Origin: Allolobophora icterica
Lineage: Eukaryota; Annelida; Clitellata; Crassiclitellata; Lumbricidae
DNA: 64,000 nucleotides
Assembly: GCA_963556255.1 (NCBI GenBank)
Contig: OY744616.1
Coordinates: forward strand, 7,746,827-7,810,826
Direction: 5' to 3'
Positions 1 to 10,964 of this stretch are shown here, piece by piece. The notes beneath the pieces were generated by a model that was not told the DNA's origin, searched no databases, and saw only the letters and a program-made list of their open reading frames with translations. Made by a program: the position numbers and the translations under genes. The first letter of the stretch is position 1; each line of letters starts with the position of its first letter.

Positions 1-120
1 TCTGGGTAGGTAGGTAGGTAGGTAGGTAGGTAGGTAGGTAGGTAGGTAGGTAGGTAGGTAGGTAGGTAGGTAGGTAGGTAGGTAGGTAGGTAGGTAGGTA
101 GGTAGGTAGGTAGGTAGGTA
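1..120. repeat. (GGTA)n tetranucleotide microsatellite
   Basis: About 28 nearly perfect tandem copies of GGTA fill the left edge, so the array may continue outside the window. Confidence 0.95.
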
Positions 121-1030
121 GATCCGCCTCTGCCCATAAATCTTTCGAGCTCTGCTTTCAACCACAAATCGCACTCCGCCATATCTGGAATGCCACCGTC
201 GGCCACTCGGTGCAAGTTTCCCAATCAGAGCCGCTGAGTTAACGGCGTATTAAGTGGAGCAGCGTGTTTGTTTTCGGAAGGGCTGTCTGTTTTATCTACA
301 GCGGTAAACTGGGAAATTTAATGGAACCTTCCTTAATTACATCGGCGCAAATTATCCCTGATTTAATATTCTATCGAGTGAGGAAGATAGAGGATTATAT
401 AAATGCAGCTTTACGGTCGTAAGATGGCACAAGCTTAGCAGGAGAAGATCTAGAATTGATTGACTTGATTCCGTGAGCCTCCTTTATTGCGGAAGCGATT
501 CACAGCGCTTTCCAGCCTCCGTCCAGTGTATTCCCCAAGGTACAATACGTCATAGAAATCGGAACATTTGCATTCAGTAGAAAATATGGAAACATCGTCG
601 GCTAAAAAGAAGAACATCGTTTCGCCATTTATATTCCCAAACACGCCGGTAAACCGCAGTTCTGTTCCTGTCAGATCATCTCAAGCGTAACGAGGCGTAA
701 CTACCAACAATGGGCATCCTAGATCAATCATGCATGTCGTTTTCTTTTTTTCGTCGCGATTCCTCATCGCGCTTAAATCGTCAGCCGACATCTGGTGACA
801 GGCGCCGTTTCCATGCTATTCACTTCCGGTTTGGACCGGAAGTCTTCACCCGTCCGTTGCCTTAATTAGATGCGCTTTGTGTCTAACTCATATACCTGCC
901 GATGTCTTGGAAATGAATGTGTTCTGTGTCGCTCAAGTTTTCTGCTCTTTAGTCGGACGTTTTAAAAACGCTTGGAAGATGAATAAGCCTATCATAATTG
1001 TAATTGTTAGTGTAAGTGCAATTGTAAGTG
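121..1030. other. no recognisable feature
   Basis: Unique-looking sequence. Short open frames exist on both strands but none shows a recognisable domain, and no tRNA-like or terminal-inverted structure is evident. Confidence 0.4.
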
Positions 1031-1265
1031 TAAATGTAATCTCGAATTTATATAGCGCCACTTCAATTAGACTCATCAAAGGCGCTCCAGACCTAACACA
1101 ATAAAACCACGATCTAACAGAATGGTCTTCTAGCCATTGCGGTTAAAAGGCAAAGAGATGATGAGAAACTCATGTCGCAGGTTGTTAAGCAGCTTGTTCC
1201 AGGAGGATGATGGGCTGACCACAGGAAAGCCTGTAGGCTAGTACGTAGAAGTCAGGGCCGGTGAA
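1030..1265 (+). repeat. SINE-like repeat, family A ('tatagcgccacttca')
   Basis: A short interspersed element starts with an ATTGTAAGTGTAA-type run and 'tatatagcgccactt', followed by 'ggcgctccagacctaacaca' and a body that recurs, diverged, at 10320-10560. A related head recurs at 36370-36470, 38585-38760 and 49105-49240. The dispersed copies with a shared head identify a repeat family; no coding capacity is seen. Confidence 0.6.
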
Positions 1266-1449
1266 ATTGACCAAGTCGCCTTACATGACCATCTACCGTA
1301 GATGCCTGACTATCTGCCTGCCTGATTCCTCTGGATCTTGACCTGGAACCGATTTGGACCTTACCAGCCGATCCATTTTGCTTTGACTAAGCGCCTTTGG
1401 GCGCTGTAGAAATCTCTAGATTACGATTACGACTTATTTCTTTAACTCC

Positions 1450-2000
1450 AAGGGCTCTCTCTCTCTCTCTCTCACTCTGTGTCTATGTCTGAGTCTGTCT
1501 GTCTGTCTGTCTCTGTCTCTTTCTCGTTCTCAGTCGGTGGCCGGAGATTTTGGAATTCATTCAGGCAATTCTTTGATATCTTACGGTAAAACATCAAAAG
1601 TAAGGTTATACTCACCTATTAACTTATCCTACCTGACCAAGCCTTGTGTAATCTTAGCTGACCCTAACTGCACTAATCCTACCTTATCTGGTTCTACCTT
1701 ACCTTACGTTACCGTATACCTTACCTTTCTTCATTTTGATCTTGCTTTACCGTCCCGTACTTACCCTACATTAAGGGGGGGGCAATAGACTTGACAAATT
1801 ACCGGGGACAATGGATATCATTTATTCGTACCCATCGCCGCCAAATGGCTGGCGTAAGGAACTGATGATGATGACTTACCCTATACCTTACCTTATATGT
1901 ATTTACCTCACCTCGTCTTACATCCCAGTCCCCTTCCTTACCTTCTCTCTTCCCTTCCCTTACAGTACCTTAGCCCTACCTACGCAATACCTTCTCAACG
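1450..2000. repeat. pyrimidine-rich simple repeats, (CT)n, (CTGT)n and degenerate (CCTTA)n
   Basis: CT and CTGT runs at about 1457-1530 are followed by a degenerate pentameric CCTTA/ACCTT pattern to about 2000. Frames through this stretch are repeat by-products. Confidence 0.6.
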
Positions 2001-2740
2001 CATCAATGTCTCATATTAGGCGAGAATCCTCATATTCGCTTGGAGATCATATTTGCAGCTGAGACAGACACAGTGTTGTTGATCAATTCTGTAACTGGAC
2101 TTTGGCGCATTTGTTACGGGTCTCGTCTTTATCCGATATCCCCATAAAAATTGATCTAGACGGTCATTAAGAAACCATGAAATTGATTTACATCGGCGAT
2201 TACGATATGGTCCGCATCACACACGGAAAGGGACGACATAATTGGAGTTGCGACATAAATAGCGCATGGAGCCTAGTGGAACTGGGAACGAACTGCTGAA
2301 TAGGGCGAGGGTTCGTCCCCGGAAAGCGTTTAATAGGCTGTAATTTGGTGTGTCTTGTTTGAAGTTATTGTACCGTTCGTGAATTCGTTGTTTGTTCGTT
2401 TCATTAATTAATTTTTTAAATAATTTTCTAGCCAGTCTTTCGTTGATTAATATATATGTATATATTCGTTTATTGAAAAAAAACTGGATGGCACACCGCA
2501 CCCAGGAACATTAACACGGGAATCATAGCGAAAAAATAATATGGATAGCTAAAGCAGTAATGTAATGTTAGTTGTAATATTAATTATGTAATATCAATTA
2601 ACATCCTAACATTAATCAACATAGAAACATCTTAACATTAGTTAGTCTGTGGAAACTAGGCTAGCGAATAAGGATCTGGGAATGAAATTTCTATCATCCC
2701 TGTTATGATCTCCCTGTTAGGAAATCATTAATTGAATGCT
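2001..2740. other. no recognisable feature
   Basis: AT-rich sequence with a loose ATTAATATC-type periodicity near 2540-2650. Nothing else is recognised on either strand. Confidence 0.4.
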
Positions 2741-3030
2741 TTATTCACTGAGTGATTGATTTATTGATTGAATGACTCTTTGATTGATTGATTGCTTAGT
2801 TCATTTCTTCAGTGATTCTCTCATTCGTTCCTTCTTCCTTTTCCCCCTTATTCGGGCATTCAACAATTCCTTTATTCCTTCGAACAGTCAGTCACAGTCA
2901 GATAATCAGTCAACGGATCAGTCAATGAGTCAGTCTGTCAATGAGTCAGTCAGTGAATCAGCCAGTCAGTCAGCCAGTCATTCATTCAATCAGTCAGTCA
3001 GTCAGTCAGTAGACAAGTCTCAAAAATAAT
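2740..3030. repeat. (GATT)n and (CAGT)n degenerate tetranucleotide arrays
   Basis: GATT-type repeats (2745-2800) give way to CAGT/GTCA repeats (about 2885-3017) with scattered substitutions. Confidence 0.8.
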
Positions 3031-3194
3031 TATTTCATCAGTACGTTAATTCATTACTGATCTTTAACTGCGTAATTCCTTAATTAACTCTTCCCTCAGT
3101 CAGTAAGCGAAAAACGTAGTATTTCCCGTTTCTAACCCATAATTGGCTAAATTTAAGAAGCTTTGTCTGTACTGTTAATCTAGTACTACAATAC

Positions 3195-3400
3195 AATACA
3201 ACTGCATTTGAAACTGCCCCCCTTCCAAAGTTCACAAGTGCACACACGACCATACAACAGAACATCGATGGCGATGAGCAACAGTGAGTGAAGGACTTGC
3301 TCAAGGTCCTTACACAGTGATCGCCTCAGTGGAGGATCGAACCCCGTACTCTCCACGTAACAGGCCGGGTGCTCTAACCAATCGGCTACCTGCACATTAA
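3195..3400 (-). repeat. tRNA-derived SINE, family B
   Basis: Read on the minus strand there is a tRNA-like head (gtagccgattggttagagc, then a B-box-like ggttcgatcc) followed by 'cactgtgtaaggacctt', 'gagcaagtccttcactcac' and 'catcgatg'. The same unit recurs at 3895-4060 (+), 12420-12570 (-), 19565-19750 (+), 37500-37705 (-) and 56090-56285 (-), and in degraded form at 25130-25210. The head is too diverged to be a working tRNA; dispersal in both orientations shows a SINE family. Confidence 0.75.
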
Positions 3401-3894
3401 GTTAGCACTCGAGAGTTTTGTGTCGACGTACTATAACTGTTCGTCAGGCTGTAATCTAGTCCCCCTCTTGTGGGGGGGAAACAAGTTTCCTGGGGGGATT
3501 TTTCACCCCAAAAGGTGTCTACATTACAATATTGCTGGCCTCTGGGGGGAAACATCAATCCTGGGGGGGAAATTTCCCCCCCTCCCAACCCTCCCAAAGA
3601 CGTCTAGATTACTCACTGACTGTTCGTTACCGTTTCAATTCATCTGCATACCAATGAAGATTTTGCAGCTGGAAATTGTGTAGGCAATCCGTGCACACAA
3701 TTCATCTAGCTATGAGAACTGGACACGTCTTGTGTTCGTCAATCTTTGATTGTGTTTGCTGTTGGTTAGGAAAATGACATGAACTCCACGACATATCATA
3801 TTGGCACATCCAATGTGTACTTGAATGGCCGCATGGCCAATGTCTTTTAAGCAATAGCACGCTTTTCAATCTAGGCTCGTTCGTTACCACTTTC

Positions 3895-4060
3895 GACCTA
3901 GGGACATGGTAGCCGATTGGTAGGAGCGCTCGCCTTGTTACGCAGAGAGTATGGATTCGACGCTTCCATGAGACTGTCACTGTGTAGGGACCTTGAGCAA
4001 GTCCCTTACTCACAATTGCTCAGCGCCATCGATTAGTGTTTCGTCATTACACACTGGCTC
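3895..4060 (+). repeat. tRNA-derived SINE, family B
   Basis: Plus-strand copy: 'tagccgattggtaggagcg', then 'accttgagcaagtccc' and 'cagcgccatcgat'. Its tail runs into degenerate GAT/AAT repeats (4070-4130). Confidence 0.75.
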
Positions 4061-4279
4061 TTTTACTAACAATGATGATAACGATGACGATGATGATAAT
4101 GATAATTACAATAGCAATTAATACTAATAAGGACAACAGCAGTAATCATAATTGCTCGAGTTACGACAACTTCTGTCACGTTCTGTGAGTCTTCTTCGTA
4201 ATGCGCTATATATAATGCAAATCTGTGATTACTACATTTAAAATTCATCTCTCCTCGACTCTTCTGCTGTGTCTGAACC

Positions 4280-4545
4280 ATTATGTATGTATGTAATTAT
4301 GTATGTATGCATATATGCATGCATACGTGTACGTATGTATACATGTACGCATGTATATATGTATGTATGTATGTATGTATGTTTGTATGTATGTATGTAT
4401 GTATGTATGTATGTATGTATGTATGTATGTATGTATGTATGTATGTATGTATGTATGTATGTATGTATGAATGCATGCATAATGTATGCATGTCTGTATG
4501 TTTATATGTTTGTATGTATGCACATGTGTATGTTTCTATGTAATA
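4280..4545. repeat. (ATGT)n microsatellite
   Basis: The core at about 4355-4470 is nearly perfect GTAT/ATGT with degenerate flanks. The Met-Tyr-Val-Cys and Ile-His-Thr-Tyr frames here are artefacts of the tetranucleotide. Confidence 0.95.
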
Positions 4546-4879
4546 TGTAGGCCACTAATTTTGTCTAACTCTTTGTCTAGACCGGAGAGGGATTGTCAGA
4601 TGAAGAAGCCGAAGAATCTATTATCGTCTTCGTCAACATAAACATCGCCACCGAAGATGCAATTAATAAGATGTTGACGCAGTTCGAAGTGGGCTAATCG
4701 CATTACTACAGAGATGAAATTGTTGCGGCGCTGCTAATTCTCATTTGTTAATGGAAACGGCTTAGAACATCGGAAAACCGTTAGGTAGAACGGAACAAAA
4801 TCGGTTTTGCCTTCGTGCACCTTCGTGACCTCCGACGCATCCGGCCCATGCTCGACCTTAAAACTTCCGCCGCCATTGC

Positions 4880-5620
4880 TACTCCATTGTTCATTCAAAG
4901 CTTGATTACTGCAATTCCCTCTTCCTTAACCCTGAATCTACCCAAATCACGCGTTTGCAACTTATCCAAAACTCACTAGCCAGAACTGTTTATAGAATGC
5001 CCAAACATCATCATATCACTCCCATCCTCAAATCAATCCATTGGTTAAAAATCCCAGAGCGAATCCACTTCAAAGTCCTATCACTAACCTACAACTCCCT
5101 ACAATATCTCTAGCCCAACTATCTCCGTGATCTCTTCACCATCCAGGTAACCCGCTCACCCGATCCTCCTCCTATCCTAATCTTTCTCGACTCCCAGTCA
5201 CTACTCATCTCAAGTACTCCAACCGAGCCATATCCAGTACAGCACCACGCTTCTGGGACGATATCTCCTCTGAGTTCCGCAGATTCTTGGTTCCTCCGTC
5301 ATCATTGCAACCCGTCCTCCATCAGCCTCTTCATGCTCCACTATCTATCACCCCTCGGGTTTGCACTCAAAACTGAAGTCTCATCTTTTCAAGTACTCCC
5401 ACCCTGACTCTTCTGACCCTCCGCCTTCTAAATATTCTCGTCCTAAACTCTGCTTCCGCTCTTGATCTGGCCCCCCTGGAGACCGGACTCGGACCTCTTT
5501 TGGACTACTCTTTGAAAAACCCCTCTGATTTGACGTTGCGCTTGAGAATAGGCTGGTGCCATGCGCTTGACCTTCGAGTGGCGCTTTAGAAGTTCGGAGA
5601 TTTCGGTTACGATTACACGG
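4880..5620 (+). mobile_element. 5'-truncated CR1/L2-type LINE, reverse-transcriptase C-terminal remnant plus 3' end
   Basis: Broken plus-strand frames contain the end of a non-LTR reverse-transcriptase ORF (QLIQNSLARTVYRMPKHHH, then HWLKIPERIHFKVLSLTYNSL) with in-frame stops. The 3' region ends with the widely repeated unit 'gagtggcgctttagaagttc ... gattaca'. This 3' end recurs at 14540-14695, 30120-30300 (-), 30750-30970, 33075-33235 (-), 40720-41250, 42340-42490 (-), 46190-46300 (-) and 53380-53530. It is a dead copy. Confidence 0.65.
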
Positions 5621-5754
5621 CAATCTGGTTGTTTTCCCCGTCGCTTACTGTCACAATGAACATGGAAGCTTTATAAGTACTGTAGTTGGCCTCTCATTCT
5701 CGATCAAGCTTCCACGTAATATGAACGGCAAGACAAGCCTTAATCAGATATCAG

Positions 5755-5840
5755 CTATGGCGGGGAGATAGTTGAATGATAACACGCTGGCACGAAGATC
5801 AAAAGGACGCGGGTTCGATACCCGCTAGCCCCACAAAGTT
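5755..5840 (+). repeat. tRNA-like sequence, probably a SINE head or tRNA pseudogene
   Basis: A good T-arm (gcgggttcgatacccgc) and a D-arm-like segment (agatagttgaatgataac) are present. The anticodon region does not form a clear loop and the acceptor stem is imperfect. I read it as a degenerate tRNA-derived repeat. Confidence 0.4.
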
Positions 5841-5924
5841 AACTCAGCCTTCATTCCATAAGTGGCGATTGTAAAATGAGCAGTAGTACATATGGGCGCC
5901 TTGCATGGCTTTCATACAGTTAAA

Positions 5925-6360
5925 TTCGACTCCTGTTAAACTTGTTATCCTCTGTTACTACTATAGCATGTAATCTTACTGCGTACTTGTCAGTTTGAAT
6001 CAATAAACGAAGATTAATATTATTATTATTATTTTATTATTATTATTATCAGTTCAAGCTCCTGATCAACGCTGGCTTTCTATGGGTTTCGACTTTCTAT
6101 GTCTCTGTTTCGCAAGCAATTTCAGACCATTCTTTTCGATCATTATCTTGTGTAGACAGGTCTTCAGCGCCTCTTGTGTGTTTTCTAGAAGAGGCGCTAT
6201 ATAAATAGGTAATTTAATTGCAGTTAGTAATGAATACGAAATGCTAGTAAAACAGTTAAATTCGACTCCTGTAATAACTTGTGATCATCCGTTCATACTG
6301 ATTTGTAATCATACTGCGTAATTGTCAGTTTGAAGATATTAAACGAAGATTATTATTATT
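5925..6360 (+). repeat. two direct copies of a retroelement-like 3' end with (TTA)n tails
   Basis: The segment from 'cagttaaattcgactcctgt' to 'aaacgaagattaat' occurs at about 5925-6045 and again at about 6250-6360. Both run into (ATT)n tails, and 'gaggcgctatataaat' lies between them. This is typical of non-LTR 3' ends with simple tails. Confidence 0.6.
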
Positions 6361-6376
6361 AGTCCACTCGAATGTG

Positions 6377-6504
6377 TGACGTCACAACATATGTCATATA
6401 TTTGAAAGACGTCATCATTCGTGTTGAAGCTTCGTTATGTAATGAATATGAAATGCTCGGCCACGCGAATGTGTGACGTCACGACATATAGTTGAAAGAC
6501 GTCA
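6377..6504. promoter_or_regulatory. duplicated CRE/ATF-like sites upstream of the F-box gene
   Basis: Two copies of a roughly 50-bp unit, about 97 bp apart, each begin 'aatgtgtgacgtca' and contain 'tttgaaagacgtcat' or 'gttgaaagacgtcat'. Each has one perfect palindromic TGACGTCA (6377-6384 and 6474-6481) and one AGACGTCA (6407-6414 and 6497-6504). The cluster lies 100-230 bp before the proposed start codon at 6603. TGACGTCA is the consensus CREB/ATF site; the regulatory role is inferred from position and duplication. Confidence 0.45.
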
Positions 6505-6602
6505 TTATTTGTGTCGAAAATTCGTTTGCTTCTTTGAATTCTGTCGTAGGCGGTTTACTTTTGTTCAGCATTTATCGGCAATCGATTGGTATTTCTTACA
6601 AT

Positions 6603-9600
6603 ATGGATGTTGATTGTGGCAAGAGACAGATCTCAGCACTTCCTCAAGACATGTCGAAGAAACGAACATCGCCTGAAGCCAATAACGACGAGCATCATAA
6701 TGAAGACTCAGATTGTAAGCTAATGCAATGCCTTTAATTAAGAGCACGCTTTTTTGTTGTTTCGTTGATTCAATTAGCTTTTATGATTTAAACTGGCCTG
6801 ATTGACCTATAAAACCCTCACAATGTGCCCTCCTAACTACCTACCTTCAACCACTGCTCTCTCCTTACATCCCGCCACGCAGTCTGCGGTCTTCGGCTAT
6901 GGGTCTTTTGGTTGAGCCTATAGATGTAGCACTGCCATGGGCTCTCGTGCATTTCGTGTTGCAGCCCCCAAGGAATGGAACCGACTACCAATGTATATCC
7001 GTTGCTCGACCTCTTCTTCTTTCAAGAAACGCCTCAAAACTCACTACTTCCCACTGGCTTTCAAACGTATTATGAATATCTAATTGCTCTTCACCTGGCA
7101 ATTGACTAACCGCGCCTGAGAATGGCATTTGTGTGTAACTTTGCGCGCGTTAAAAATGTTCGTAATTAATCGAATAAATAAATGAAGGGCATTTAATAAT
7201 GCTAGTTAGACCTACGTAGCTAATCCCCAGCACAGTTTATTTTTTCCCATGTGTATTCAGCAGATCAGCTCTGTGTATGACTATATTACACCCTCAAAAC
7301 ACAACAATACAATTACTTGCTTCAACTGTGTTATAGAATTCTATACAACAGTTGCATTTAAGGATAATTGAATTTACTTATTAATTATTTTCTCTTGTAG
7401 CAGTTCTCCAACAAAATGGCAATGCTAAACGTGCAAAACAAACTACATCAAGTGGCGCAACGGTAAGCTACGTTGCATTAAAATGCAAGTCACGAATCTT
7501 CTATGGATCTAATTTTTGTGAATTGCTTGAATAGTTTTGATTTATATAGTCTGACATTTTATATGCTTTTTCTCTTTTCAAAAGTTTCATTGGCACCTAA
7601 AATTAGTCAAATTTAACACAAGGGCAACATTTTATCTGAGAAAACCTGCGTCATATATATCTCAATATGAGGTTGATTTTGCACTCAGCAGACGTCTTAG
7701 CGATTGTGTTATTTTAGCGTTATATTTCTTACTATTTGTTGCATTCGTTACGTGATTCTGCGATTGCGGCTTACGGCTCAGATTAAATGTCCTTCCTATT
7801 CGTTGATTTCATACGAAAGAGTTCTAAGGTGTGGCCAGGGGCGTCTACACCATAGAAACCTTGGAGCAAATGCTCCATCCAGGAAATAGGGTGGGGGAGA
7901 GATCTGTCAGTGTGTGTGCCACCATTTTAGGGGGGGGGACGGGGAGGGGAAGAAGAAGGGGAAAAGGGACGTTGCTCCAATGACTTAGGTGGAATAGACG
8001 CCCTTGGATGTGTCTTAACTTTTTATTACAGTTTCAAGATCTACCGTCCGAGCTAATCCATCGCATCCTCGTTAGAGTTGTAACTATGGAGGTGAAGGGT
8101 ATGAAGCTGGCCAAAAGCGTGTGGAAAGAAAAAGCTGATCTTATAATAAGCCGACTTAGAACAGTCTGTTCGCAATGGAGCATCGTCCTTTCGACGAACT
8201 TCTTTCGAAATGAAGTTCACAAGTCTCTTGACAGTATTGGTTAGTACAGTGCTTCCGAATCTTTTTAGGCTACGGAACCTTTTGACTTGAAAATTTTTTG
8301 ACGGAACCCCTACCTAAACAAAACATATTCTGGTACAATATTTTAAAACAGTGATCTTTAATCGATTAAACTGTAGGCCTTTCAGTTAAATCGATTAACG
8401 TTAGACTAGAAATTGTTTTAAATAAATGTTCCCACGCAGCCCTTGTCTTCACCTCGGGTCTGATTTATAATGTAACAATACATTCAAACAACACATCCAA
8501 TTGGTTCATGGAACCCTTGTCTTCCCCTCACAGAACCCTAGGGTTCCGCGGAACCCACTTTGGGAATCACTGGGTTAGTACATGAAATAGACAAAGTTTG
8601 CATTATCAGGCAGATTAATCAGCCAGAAATGCTAATAAGACCTATTTTAAATCGCCTTATTTAAACACTTACTACCTGACCGGAACTCAAGAACTTTGTG
8701 AGGCATTATAAAAGTGACGTCATTTTATTGTGTACACTCTCCAATATGCACTCGTTGATTCTTCTTTTATGGGCCTCACAGTTTTACTGAACAGGGCCAC
8801 CACATTTGTTAATCCGGTCCTGTGTAATACAGTCAATTTTCTGACTAGCTTTTCACATTTAGCTGCATGCAGGAATGACTTGCTAATTTTATTTTAGCCT
8901 TTTTTTCAGAAATGTGTTTAACACATGTCCTTATTTTGAGCAATTTGAATGAGAGAGTGAAAACTCTACTTTTTTTAGCTCAGAAGACGATTCGTTTGAA
9001 AATTTTGCATCAGTCTCCGCTCCAGGTATTCGTCTCCAGAATAACTACATTAAAAGACGAAATATTTATGCTCTGCGAACCAAACGAAGAATATGCTATT
9101 CACGTTTACCACCGCAACTATATGGCATGGCTGAGAGATGAAATCCCGCTACCAGGAATATGGCCAGAGAACATAGCCGTTTGCAGCGTGTCAGACTGCG
9201 TGTATATATACGTACTATGTTGTCAAACTTTTTCTCACATTTCAGTCCTGCGCATTACGAGAGATGATTGTGAACACAAGATTACCGCACTGATTAGTCA
9301 ACCGTGGATGCCAAACCCAACTCTATCGGTAACTGCCAGTGGTAACTTAATCCTTACAAGGCTGCAAGATAAGCAAATTCCCGTAATAAGCATATATAAC
9401 GCAAATGGTTCCTTGCAGCACGAAATCAGGTTGACCTCCTCGGATATTTCGTGGTTAAACAGCGTAATTCCAAAATCAAATGGAAACCTTGTCTTGGTTT
9501 CGAGCAATGACCAGAAGCAAACGCATTTAACGGAGATCGACATGTATGGTACTACTCTACGCCGATACCAGTCGTCGCTCAGTGCGTTTAGCGCTGTTTG

Positions 9601-9844
9601 TCAGGCAGGCAACCACGGACGCATTGCGATAGTCGAAAGACTAAACAGAATCGAACTTTTAGATTCTGAATTTAATCTCATGGAGTTTACCGGTCCGCAG
9701 CTAAATGTGGGCAGTTTCATTTTCCACGGCAGGTTGCACTACAACAGAGAAAGGAACGAGATAGTACATGTTGATACAAATTTTCGGGACGGAGCTTTAA
9801 CCGTCTTCCAGTTCCAGAAGGATAAACCACTCGAAGGAATGTAA
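6603..9844 (+). CDS. F-box-like / beta-propeller-like protein, four exons, 438 aa
   Basis: CDS exons are 6603-6714, 7401-7462, 8032-8239 and 8910-9844 (1317 nt, stop TAA). Donors are gtaagc, gtaagc and gttagt; acceptors end gtag, acag and tcag; phases are 1, 0, 1 and the frame stays open. The ATG at 6603 has a good context (A at -3, G at +4). Residues 1-58 are polar, with an AKRAK basic patch. Residues 59-110 look like an F-box: LPSELIHRIL, then RLRTVCSQW, but with about 15 extra residues between the helices. Residues 128-438 contain repeated beta-strand units (NPTLSVTASGNLILTR, IPKSNGNLVLVSSNDQ, SAVCQAGNHGRIAIVE) resembling an NHL/WD-type propeller. F-box proteins usually bind SKP1 in SCF ubiquitin ligases, with the propeller presenting the substrate. 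That role is inferred and the exact family is not recognised. Introns carry a LINE remnant, a MITE and a hAT element. Confidence 0.78.
6830..7185 (+). mobile_element. LINE 3' end in intron 1 of the F-box gene
   Basis: A plus-strand frame reads STRAFRVAAPKEWNRLPMYI, then SSFKKRLKTHYF, which is the C-terminal signature of CR1/L2-type reverse-transcriptase ORFs. A short non-coding tail ends near 'ttaatcgaataaataaatga'. It is 5'-truncated. Confidence 0.6.
7835..8005. mobile_element. MITE-like element in intron 2 of the F-box gene
   Basis: The ends are inverted repeats. The left end reads 'caggggcgtctacaccat ... ccttggagcaa'. The right end, reverse-complemented, reads 'caagggcgtctattccacc ... cattggagcaa'. 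The centre is G-rich (gggtggggga ... gggggggac) and non-coding. No clear target-site duplication was found. Confidence 0.6.
8247..8572. mobile_element. non-autonomous hAT-like transposon with 8-bp target duplication
   Basis: This 326-bp element has terminal inverted repeats CAGTGCTTCC (left) and CAGTGATTCC (right end, reverse-complemented). It is flanked by a perfect 8-bp direct repeat GGTTAGTA at 8239-8246 and 8573-8580. An 8-bp duplication and CAGTG termini are hAT hallmarks. Inside are 'ggaaccc'-rich subterminal stretches and no transposase frame. The insertion overlaps the exon-3 donor of the F-box gene, and the left duplication leaves that donor intact. Confidence 0.85.
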
Positions 9845-10044
9845 TTGAAGGGGAGAATTTACCGTCGGTATTTTGTGTAATCGTCGTATCTAGCTACTTT
9901 TACCTATGAGTTCAAAGAACCGCGTTGAGCTACTTCATCTCTTTGCGAAATACTTTGAGAACATGTTTACACAGTTTACTTCAGTTAGAAAACAAATTCG
10001 TTCTTAATTGCTTTGTGCGTTTTACTTTAAGAAATTCTGCTGTA

Positions 10045-10145
10045 ACCATCAATAACACCACAAACCACCACCACTAACACCAGAAACAACCACCAACACC
10101 ACAAACCACCACTACCACCAATAACACCACAAGCACCACCATCAC
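10045..10145. repeat. degenerate (ACC)n/(CACCACAAA)n repeat
   Basis: A purine-poor stretch of CACCACAAACCACC-type units with irregular length, downstream of the F-box gene. A possible AATAAA for that gene sits further on at 10317-10322, but at about 470 nt from the stop the assignment is tentative. Confidence 0.6.
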
Positions 10146-10319
10146 TTCAATGCAATTTTGTACGGTGAGTTGTCATCAATTATTATAACTCGAACCTGTA
10201 ACCACTACTGAAATTTGAAGCATGTAGGATGGTGTGTTATACCCGAACCCAATGTTCAGCGTATTATCAATTCGTAAGCAACGCTTAGGCTTCTTAATTA
10301 TTTACGCAAAATTAGAAAT

Positions 10320-10560
10320 AAAAATTTTGCAAATTGAATTAGCAATTGCAGTCGTAATTTTGCAAATTTCCGCCACTTCAGGACATACTCATCACTCATC
10401 AGGGTCATTCCCAGCCTAGCACAATGAAACAACAATCGAACAGAAAAGAGATAAGGAGAGCCTGAAGAGTTCCTGTCACAGGTTGTCAGGCAAATTACTT
10501 CAGCAGGATGGGCCGACCACGGCAAAAATTCTAGCCGGAGCGTGGAGGTGATCGAGCTGG
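10320..10560 (+). repeat. SINE-like repeat, family A (diverged copy)
   Basis: The segment 'cctagcacaatgaaacaaca ... cacaggttgtcaggcaa ... caggatgggccgaccac' parallels the body of the element at 1080-1250 (ctaacacaataaaaccacg ... gcaggttgttaagcag ... gatgatgggctgaccac). Confidence 0.55.
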
Positions 10561-10860
10561 TAGAACAACAAAGTTGCCTTGCCCAGCAGAGCAGAGAAAC
10601 ATGCGACTGGGGATGGAGACGCAGAGTTCTTCAAGATTAGGTGGAACACAGCAAACTAGACAATTACGGTTGACCATCTTAAACTCAATGCGCTTTTCCA
10701 CTGATTACCAGTGCAGTTACTTCGACATACAATTGAACATATGCCCAAACCTAGGTATGCCACCGGTATGTCTTAAATGCTGTGGATCGTCTAAGACACA
10801 TTATAGCTGAAAAATTATCCGAGAATGAAGGCATTACCACGGGAAACCTTGCAACATAAT

Positions 10861-10939
10861 TCGACTGTATAGAACACAAACGTAATAAGTCCATGGTGTT
10901 GAGCATTAGACATATTACGTTTGTCCTCTATACAGTCGA
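10861..10939. other. strong inverted repeat / hairpin
   Basis: The 27-nt arms 10861-10887 and 10913-10939 are reverse complements apart from two adjacent mismatches, and enclose a 25-nt loop. The transcript would form a pre-miRNA-sized stem-loop from either strand. It could also be the remnant of a short inverted-repeat transposon. No conserved miRNA seed is recognised. Confidence 0.55.
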
Positions 10940-10964
10940 TATGAAAGAATGCCTTCTTTTTCTT

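Noticed and set aside
5755..5840. Functional tRNA gene
   Set aside because: The T arm is good, but the anticodon loop and acceptor stem do not fold convincingly.
6492..6602. Longer N-terminus for the F-box protein
   Set aside because: The frame extends upstream but starts at TTG, overlaps the CRE-like cluster, and the ATG at 6603 has a good context.
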